Part shown: positions 58,328-64,000 of the stretch, piece by piece
Layout of the letters: every line of letters starts with the position of its first letter
Position numbering within the stretch: the stretch's first letter is position 1
Assembly (NCBI RefSeq): GCF_000970285.1
Contig: NZ_CP009516.1
Span: forward strand, 4,071,036-4,135,035
Source: Methanosarcina horonobensis HB-1 = JCM 15518
GTDB taxonomy: Archaea; Halobacteriota; Methanosarcinia; Methanosarcinales; Methanosarcinaceae
Reading direction: 5' to 3'
DNA length: 64,000 nucleotides
The notes under the pieces: model-generated
The model's input: only the letters and a program-made list of their open reading frames with translations
Database searches by the model: none
What the model was told of the DNA's origin: nothing
Program-made: the position numbers and the translations under genes

Positions 58328-58810
58328 TCAGAACGTCCCAACTTCCCCTTCTTCTCCAACGAAAAACACCATACCAAGACCTGGAGAAGAGGATTTTCCT
58401 TCTTCGGAAACGAAGACTTCAATGTCGTATGTTCCAGGACCGGGAACGGCCATCTGTACTGACTGATAAAGCATAGACCTTCCTTTTATGCAGTCAAGTT
58501 CTACATTTTTTGTTGCTACCTCACGAGAGGAGGTCGGCTCAATGGAGTCACTCTCTTCTAACTTAAATCGGATCAGAAGGACCGAACTATCCTCCTTGCC
58601 TGCATTTATAATACAGGCGGTTACATTCAGGACATTTTCCGTTACTCCGCTAACAGGTGTCGAATTTCCTTCAGATAAAGGCCTTACCTTAATATTTTCA
58701 ACAGAGACAGAGGAGAATTCCCCCTCTTCGGAAGCCACACAGCCGCTAAAAGCGCTTAAACCCCAGCACATGAAGATTAGAAACAAGGACACTTTCATGT
58801 ATTTATTCAA
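58328..58810 (-). CDS. Small lipoprotein related to the N-terminal domain of the 41772-42797 protein
   Basis: 160 residues. Signal peptide (VSLFLIFMCWGLSAFSGC) with lipobox, then a single beta-sandwich domain: VSVENIKVRPLSEGNSTPVS; NVTACIINAGKEDSSVLLIR; GPGTYDIEVFVSEEGKSSSP. The order of strands and the DIEV/EVEV ending match the first domain of the PGF-CTERM protein at 41772. It is lipid-anchored outside the cell. It is first gene of a two-gene minus-strand unit divergent from the Mts gene. A role in methyl-sulfide use is possible only by position. Confidence 0.7.
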   Translation of the reverse strand: MNKYMKVSLFLIFMCWGLSAFSGCVASEEGEFSSVSVENIKVRPLSEGNSTPVSGVTENVLNVTACIINAGKEDSSVLLIRFKLEESDSIEPTSSREVATKNVELDCIKGRSMLYQSVQMAVPGPGTYDIEVFVSEEGKSSSPGLGMVFFVGEEGEVGTF

Positions 58811-59333
58811 AAAAGTTCCTCCTTAAAAAGTAGATTTGACTCTTAATAAAAAGAAGTTCCTTTACTTTTACTTTCCTAATTTTGCAATTACTTTAGAGAA
58901 GTTGAGAGAGAAGCTCATATTTTAAAGGAAAGCTCAAAATTCAAGAGAGTTCACTATTTTTCAATAACTGTTTTTCATATATCCTGGCTGATCGGGTTCC
59001 ATTCTTTATTTGTAAGACCCACTATTCAATCAAAGGCTTTGATCAGATGAAAGCCCCTGATCAAATGAGAGCAACAAACAAGATTATGAAGGTTAACAAA
59101 ATCGAGAAATACTGCTGAATCAGGGGAATTTATAAAATCAGGAGAATTAGCAAAATTAAGCATCAGGAGAGATGTTAACTGCGTTAATCAAATCTCTGCG
59201 TTTATGTTATATGTTTTGCAGATAATGTAGGATTGGAAGTTAACAGTCACACAAGGTTTACCGAGCAATAAGCCTTAATTGAGCTACTTACTGTTAACCA
59301 GGAAATACCTGTAAAAATGGAGGAGCGTTTTTT
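58811..59333 (+). promoter_or_regulatory. Long upstream/leader region of the Mts gene
   Basis: 523 bases without a credible ORF. GTTAAC occurs four times (59092, 59174, 59239, 59293). The last two belong to a perfect 9-base inverted repeat GTTAACAGT / ACTGTTAAC (59239-59247, 59290-59298). AGAGAT / ATCTCT (59168-59173, 59192-59197) forms another hairpin. A direct repeat TGATCARATGARAGC lies at 59040 and 59058. A/T boxes (TTTATAAAATC, 59129-59139; 58970-58980) could be promoters. GGAGGAG precedes the ATG by 8 bases. Confidence 0.6.
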
Positions 59334-61238
59334 ATGGCAGCAGACATTTTTAACCAATTAGCGGAAGCTGTCGTCGACGGAGACGACGACCTTGCAGAAG
59401 AACTGGCACAAAAAGCACTTGACGAAGGCGTTGACCCCTACGACGCAATCGTTAACGGGCTGGCAAGAGGAATGGCAATTGTCAGTGACCAGTATGAAAA
59501 AGGAGAAGCTTTTGTACCTCACCTGCTCCTGGCTTCAGGTGCAATGTATGCAGGCATGGACATTCTTTCCCCTGAAATGATAAAAGAAGGGGAATCCATG
59601 CAGGCTGTGGGCGTTATAGGAACAATCGAAGGAGACGTTCACGACATCGGAAAAAACCTTGTAAAGACTATGCTCAGTGCAAACGGGTTCGAAATGATCG
59701 ATCTTGGTGCTGATGTACCTATCGAAAAATTTGTCGAAACCGCAAAAGAGCACAGAGCCGACCTTATTTCCATGAGTGCACTGATGACAACAACCATGAC
59801 CAATATGGAAAAGGTCGTTGAGATCCTTCAGGAAGAAGGCGTCCGTGACTCCATGAAAATTATGATTGGAGGAGCTCCTGTTTCCGAAGAATATGCCGCA
59901 GGAATCGGGGCAGACTCAACCCATCCTGATGCGATGCACGCAAGCGCATGGGCATCCGAAGCTGTAAAGGAACTTGAACCCAAAGCTACAAGGTGGAGTG
60001 AAGAGAGAATCAACCTTGGAAAAATCAAGTACAGGGAGATCCTTGCAAAGAAGACTGTTTCCGGTAAAGTGGACATCGGGCTTGAAACTGCTAACAAGAT
60101 TAAGGAAGAGTTCGAAAGCATTGGCGTAAAGAGCAAGGAGGAAATGACCCACTTCGACAGGACAGTATCTGCCATGTCCGATAAAAAAGTCGACCGTCTG
60201 CCTGTCTATCCTCTTGCATGCGGTGTCCTCAGGAAATTTGCCGGGGTCAACTACAGGGATTATGCCACAAAAGCAGGAGCATTCACAGAGAGCGCTTTCC
60301 TTGGCTGCAAGTATCTGGATCTTGACATGTTTGTAGGGCTTGCCGACCTTTCAGCTACGTCCGCAGACTTCGGATGCAAGATCAAATATCCCGAAGATGA
60401 TACACCGTCCTCTGAAGGACATATCAAGGACTATGAGAAGATCGAGGTCCCTGAGCTTAAGGAAGGCACCCGCGGCTATGAACTGGTCATGGCTTCAAAG
60501 ATGGCAAAGGAGAAAATCAACAAGGAACTTAACACTCCTTTTGTAGGCTTCCATGAAGGGCCATTGTTAACCCTCACCCAGCTCATGGGTGCAGACCGCG
60601 TGCTCATGGATATGAAGACCCAGCCTGATGTTGTCCTTGAAGCTGTCCAGAAGTGTACCGATTACATCTGCCAGCTTTCCGAGCTCTTCTTCAATGAAGG
60701 TGCCTGTGATGCACTCTGTATTGATAACCTCTGGTCCAACAACGTTATCATGAGCGAGCAGGACTACTGGAAGTTCGACGGAAAGTTCGTGTACGACCAG
60801 CAGATTCCCATATTTAAGCAATATAACCAGCCGTATATCATCCACAACTGTGCTGATGCCGTACACTTTGAGACCCAGATCAGGAAGTTCGGCACCTCCC
60901 TCTACAGTTACGCCTACTATGAGAAGTCCAGAGACAAGGGATCCCAGAACTACGCAGACCTCATCCCCAAGTATGGAGACATATGCTGCATGATGGGAGA
61001 AGTTAACCCTGTTGAGTTCATGGACGGATCAGCAGCCGGTGTGCAGAAGGTAAAGGACGACACAAGGAACCTGCTCGAAAATGTGCTGCCTGTGCTCAAG
61101 GAGAACGGTCTCCAGTCCAAGTATGTCCTGTCTTCTGGCTGTGAAATCCCGCCAGGCGGCCCGCTGACAACCGTGCAGGCAATGGTGAACACCGTAAAGG
61201 AACTTGGTCCGGAACTCCAGAAGAAAATAATGGGGTAA
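59334..61238 (+). CDS. mtsD: Fused corrinoid protein/methyltransferase, Mts (methyl-sulfide) family
   Basis: 634 residues. Residues 1-90 form the helical cap and 90-215 the B12-binding domain with DVHDIGKNLV (Asp101, His103 as cobalt ligand, Gly106), SALMTTTM and GGAPV. Residues 270-634 are a uroporphyrinogen-decarboxylase-fold methyltransferase of the MtaA/MtbA class, with zinc ligands His504-X-Cys506 (IIHNCADAV) and Cys603 (SSGCEIPPGGP). The fusion replaces separate corrinoid and CoM-methylating subunits and is typical of MtsD, MtsF and MtsH. It moves methyl groups between methyl sulfides (such as dimethylsulfide or methanethiol) and coenzyme M. The symbol mtsD rests on gene neighbourhood remembered from M. 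acetivorans and is tentative. Confidence 0.88.
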   Translation: MAADIFNQLAEAVVDGDDDLAEELAQKALDEGVDPYDAIVNGLARGMAIVSDQYEKGEAFVPHLLLASGAMYAGMDILSPEMIKEGESMQAVGVIGTIEGDVHDIGKNLVKTMLSANGFEMIDLGADVPIEKFVETAKEHRADLISMSALMTTTMTNMEKVVEILQEEGVRDSMKIMIGGAPVSEEYAAGIGADSTHPDAMHASAWASEAVKELEPKATRWSEERINLGKIKYREILAKKTVSGKVDIGLETANKIKEEFESIGVKSKEEMTHFDRTVSAMSDKKVDRLPVYPLACGVLRKFAGVNYRDYATKAGAFTESAFLGCKYLDLDMFVGLADLSATSADFGCKIKYPEDDTPSSEGHIKDYEKIEVPELKEGTRGYELVMASKMAKEKINKELNTPFVGFHEGPLLTLTQLMGADRVLMDMKTQPDVVLEAVQKCTDYICQLSELFFNEGACDALCIDNLWSNNVIMSEQDYWKFDGKFVYDQQIPIFKQYNQPYIIHNCADAVHFETQIRKFGTSLYSYAYYEKSRDKGSQNYADLIPKYGDICCMMGEVNPVEFMDGSAAGVQKVKDDTRNLLENVLPVLKENGLQSKYVLSSGCEIPPGGPLTTVQAMVNTVKELGPELQKKIMG

Positions 61239-61249
61239 ACTCCCCCTGA

Positions 61250-61266
61250 GGAGAGATTAACTCTCC
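61250..61266 (+). terminator. Hairpin after the Mts gene, candidate terminator
   Basis: GGAGAG-ATTAA-CTCTCC, 11 bases past the stop. A second T-run (CCTTTTTTATT) lies about 61414-61424. The interval 61267-61503 contains no gene and ends with GAGGAGG before the next ATG. Confidence 0.5.
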
Positions 61267-61503
61267 CCATTTCGATTTAAGAAAGACCTCCGTTTAAAAC
61301 GAAGAATACTAAACAATATTATAAAAATAAAAGAAGGAGTAAAAAGGTTGGATCAACCATAGAGGCACCAAAAAACTGAAAAGGCGGATTTAAGACCTTC
61401 TGTCCTTTCCGTCCTTTTTTATTATAGACATAAAGTAAAACTGCAAATCCTTTTTTAAAAAAGGTTTTTACCTTTTAAATAGAGGCTGCAGAGGAGGAAC
61501 TTA

Positions 61504-63438
61504 ATGTATCTTGGACTGGGAGTTGATACGGGAGGGACATATACCGATGCTGCTATCATGGATATGTCAAATGGAGAAGTAATCGAGTCAAATAAAGCAC
61601 TTACAACTTATCCTGACCTTATTAGAGGAATAAAGAATTCGATTGAAGGACTGGACCCTGGATGCCTGAAAAAGATAAAATTCGTCTCTGTCTCTACAAC
61701 CCTTGCTACCAATACCACTCTTGAGGGCAAGGGCTACCCTGCAGGGCTGATCCTTATAGGACATACGATTCCCAAAAAACTTGCCAGCCGCTATGTGATA
61801 TCAATCGGAGGAGGGCATGATTCTGACGGGAACGAAACTGCTCCTCTTGAAGGCCTGGAAACGGTAAGAGAGTTTGTCAGGCAGGTAAAGAATAAGGTAG
61901 CTGCATTTGCAGTTTCCGGATACTTCGGAGTCAGAAACCCTGAACATGAACTCAGGGTCAAGGAAGTAGTTCAAGAAATGACGGACATGCCGGTTGTCTG
62001 CGGGCATGAACTTTCCATGAGTCTTGGGGCTTACGAAAGGGCTGTGACAGCTCTCCTGAACGCCGAACTGATCCCGGTAAGCAAGCAGTTTATCAAATCC
62101 GTCCAGGCAGTAATGGAAGAAAAGGAAATAAAAGCAACCCTGATGATGATGAAGTGCGACGGATCTCTTGTTCGCATAGAAGAGGCCCTGCAAAAACCCG
62201 TAGAATCAATCTTTTCCGGACCTGCAGCAAGCCTTGTGGGGGCTGCACATCTTACCGGGCTTGACACCTGTGCAACCGTGGATGTAGGAGGCACAAGTAC
62301 CGATATTGCCATGGTTTCCGGAGGTGTTCCGGAGATAAGTGATTCCGGAGCAAGAGTGGGGGGCTGGAAAACAATGGTAAAAGCGATCAGGATGGAGACT
62401 TCAGCCCTCGGTGGAGACAGCCTGGTCTGGATCAGAAGAAAGCCATTTCTGGGTCCGGCAAGAGTGATTCCCCTCTGCCTTGCAGCCTCAGAGTTTCCGG
62501 GACTTTTAAAGAAACTGGAGAAAAGTGATCTTCCTAACGAACGTATAATGGACGAGATCATACAGCCAACTTCTTTTTTTGTAAGGAACGGAGGAGATTC
62601 TTTCGAACTTCTCAGCGGTGATCTCGAAGAAGATGAGAAGATGATTCTTGAATGTCTGGGAACTGAGCCTCTTTCAATATCCGAGCTCTCTGAAAAGACA
62701 GGCAAACACCCGCTACTGTTTGCAGGAAATCTGAAAGACCTCATCAGGAAAAGGCATGTAAGCCAGATAGGGTTTACCCCAACCGATGCCCTTCACGTGC
62801 TTGGAGAATATGTAAGATGGGACGGAAGAGCTTCCTTTACAGGAGCAAAAATCCTTGGAAAAACCCTCAAACAGGGAGCAGAGGATTTTTCAGCCAGGAT
62901 TAAAGCTGAAGTCGTAAGAAAACTTACTCTTGAACTGATTTCTTTCTTTGCGGAAGACCTGAAAAAAGAGGACATTGAAAAGCTTCTGGCAAAAGAAAAT
63001 GTCCTGAGATTCCACGTAAATGTCCCTGTAGTGCTGGTAGGCGCACCTGTAAGGGCATATCTGAAAGAACTGAACAGGGCTGTGGACGCAGACATAAGGA
63101 TTCCTGCTTTCCACGAGGTAGGAAATGCAGTGGGTGCCCTTGCAGGAAAAGTTGTCCACAGGACAGAGATCCTTATCCGCCCTTCAGCAGCAGGGAACGC
63201 AGAATATTCCGTATTCTCAAGGCTTGGAAAAGAAGTTTTTGAGGATTACGGAGAAGCTCTGGACTACGGGCTTAAGCTGAGCCACAGGTTGATTTCGGAG
63301 TACATGGACGGATACGGGCTTGAAATGGACAATGTGAAATTTGACCTTAAACAGAACGATGTGGGAAGCAGAGGAAAAGCCCCTCTGGAAACCCGCCTGA
63401 TCGGAGTCGGAATAGGGACGACCGGGAAACTGGCGTAA
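61504..63438 (+). CDS. Hydantoinase/oxoprolinase-family protein (ASKHA fold)
   Basis: 644 residues. Phosphate 1 motif LGVDTGGTYTDAAIMDM and phosphate 2 motif ATVDVGGTSTDIAMVSGG are intact. FVSVSTTLATNTTLEGKGYP and VESIFSGPAASLVGAAHLTG are also hallmarks of HyuA-type proteins. A wHTH-like segment (about residues 395-440, ILECLGTEPLSISELSEKTG) is inserted in the C-terminal half, unusual for a HyuA subunit. No HyuB partner follows. Placement after the Mts gene suggests a role with the methyltransferase, perhaps ATP-driven reactivation or modification of a corrinoid enzyme; that is inference. A strong GAGGAGG site precedes the ATG. Confidence 0.8.
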   Translation: MYLGLGVDTGGTYTDAAIMDMSNGEVIESNKALTTYPDLIRGIKNSIEGLDPGCLKKIKFVSVSTTLATNTTLEGKGYPAGLILIGHTIPKKLASRYVISIGGGHDSDGNETAPLEGLETVREFVRQVKNKVAAFAVSGYFGVRNPEHELRVKEVVQEMTDMPVVCGHELSMSLGAYERAVTALLNAELIPVSKQFIKSVQAVMEEKEIKATLMMMKCDGSLVRIEEALQKPVESIFSGPAASLVGAAHLTGLDTCATVDVGGTSTDIAMVSGGVPEISDSGARVGGWKTMVKAIRMETSALGGDSLVWIRRKPFLGPARVIPLCLAASEFPGLLKKLEKSDLPNERIMDEIIQPTSFFVRNGGDSFELLSGDLEEDEKMILECLGTEPLSISELSEKTGKHPLLFAGNLKDLIRKRHVSQIGFTPTDALHVLGEYVRWDGRASFTGAKILGKTLKQGAEDFSARIKAEVVRKLTLELISFFAEDLKKEDIEKLLAKENVLRFHVNVPVVLVGAPVRAYLKELNRAVDADIRIPAFHEVGNAVGALAGKVVHRTEILIRPSAAGNAEYSVFSRLGKEVFEDYGEALDYGLKLSHRLISEYMDGYGLEMDNVKFDLKQNDVGSRGKAPLETRLIGVGIGTTGKLA

Positions 63439-63532
63439 GGCAGAATATAAAAGCATACATCAAAACTACAGGCTTCAGCAGGTCATAACAGCAGAAACAA
63501 AACACAGGAGCCACAGCAAATGAGGAAAAAAC

Positions 63533-64000
63533 ATGGCAAGCGAATTAAAAGTACCGGGCAGCACGAGCCTTGAAAGCCAGGACGGAATGGCAAAACTGGC
63601 ACGGACAATAAGAGACAAGATTCTCATTGATGAGCCGGTAAAAGAAGAAGGGCTGATCGACCAGCTTGAAAGGGCATCCATAGAGATTGACGAGCTGCTT
63701 GGCTCATCCCTGGGACCGAAAGGGATGAACAAGATAATAGTAAACCCGGTGGGGGATATTTTCGTTACGAGCGACGGCAAAGTCATCTTAAAAGAAATGG
63801 ATGTGCTTCACCCGCTCGTGACTTCCCTTAAAAAGCTTGCCGAATCAATGGACAAAGCATGCGGGGATGGAACAAAAACTGCCGTGATTTTTGCAAGCAA
63901 TCTCATAAAAAACGCTGTCAAACTGATAAGGGCAGGAGTGCATCCGACAATCGTTATCGAAGGATACGAACTTGCCATGCAAAAAGCCTACGAGATGTTG
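63533..64000 (+). CDS. Thermosome (group II chaperonin) subunit, divergent paralog (5' part)
   Basis: 156 residues to the window end, no stop. DELLGSSLGPKGMNKIIVNP, GDIFVTSDGKVILKEMDVLH and RAGVHPTIVIEGYELAMQKA place it in the thermosome/CCT family. The phosphate-binding motif usually written GDGTTTAV reads GDGTKTAV (Lys115), and the N-terminal 45 residues are atypical. It resembles the divergent extra Hsp60 subunits described in M. acetivorans (Hsp60-4/-5, from memory) and not the main thermosome subunits. It begins 94 bases after the HyuA-type gene. Confidence 0.88.
   Translation, partial: MASELKVPGSTSLESQDGMAKLARTIRDKILIDEPVKEEGLIDQLERASIEIDELLGSSLGPKGMNKIIVNPVGDIFVTSDGKVILKEMDVLHPLVTSLKKLAESMDKACGDGTKTAVIFASNLIKNAVKLIRAGVHPTIVIEGYELAMQKAYEML

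Overview
The window is a chromosomal segment of a methanogenic archaeon of the genus Methanosarcina, most likely from the M. acetivorans / M. siciliae side of the genus. The evidence is archaeal throughout: a family B DNA polymerase with PCNA-binding tails, aIF1A, Rio1 kinase, a Dim2-type KH protein, archaeal NAC, a thermosome subunit and TATA-box promoters. Genus-typical genes include an S-layer duplication-domain protein, very large NHL/PKD/YVTN/DUF11 surface proteins and a fused corrinoid/methyltransferase of the Mts (methyl-sulfide) family. None of the 37 complete CDSs I checked ends in TAG, which fits a genus that uses TAG for pyrrolysine.

Layout. 1-5.6 kb: 5' part of a glycogen debranching enzyme (minus), then a nuclease-fold protein, an A-type Fe-S protein, NAC and an NSS-family Na+ symporter (plus). 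5.8-10.6 kb: a 16S-23S-5S rRNA operon on the minus strand with no tRNA in the spacer, driven by three tandem, evenly spaced promoter copies at 10.8-11.1 kb. 11.4-13.1 kb: aIF1A (apparently with a CTG start), Rio1 and Dim2, a ribosome-biogenesis cluster facing away from the rRNA operon. 13.1-14.5 kb: dihydroorotase. 14.9-19.2 kb: pstSCAB-phoU. 19.7-22.5 kb: DNA polymerase B.

22.6-40.5 kb is a divergent metal/tetrapyrrole cluster. Leftwards run an S-layer-domain protein and a fused ChlI/ChlD-type chelatase motor. Rightwards run a small membrane-anchored protein, two paralogous beta-propeller lipoproteins, CobN, an ECF-type importer (S component with an extracellular domain, double ATPase, T component) and an ABC-2 exporter pair. 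Together they look like a surface-capture, import and chelation system for a metal, cobalt being the most natural guess.

41-44.5 kb carries a lipoprotein / PGF-CTERM / membrane-protein operon and an AbrB-PhoU regulator. 44.8-51.8 kb is one 2329-residue surface protein. 52.7-63.4 kb is a methyl-sulfide methyltransferase island: a PAS/GAF sensor kinase, an Msr-type transcription regulator, three minus-strand genes (one in a probable inserted cassette), the fused Mts protein behind a long leader, a hydantoinase/oxoprolinase-family ASKHA protein, and the start of a divergent thermosome subunit cut by the window end.

The most striking observation is an in-frame TAG at codon 216 of the sensor kinase (53354-53356). 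It lies inside the second PAS domain, with an intact reading frame on both sides, at a position where the sister PAS repeat has CAG (Gln). In a Methanosarcina this is a strong candidate pyrrolysine codon in a signalling protein, or else a very recent nonsense mutation.
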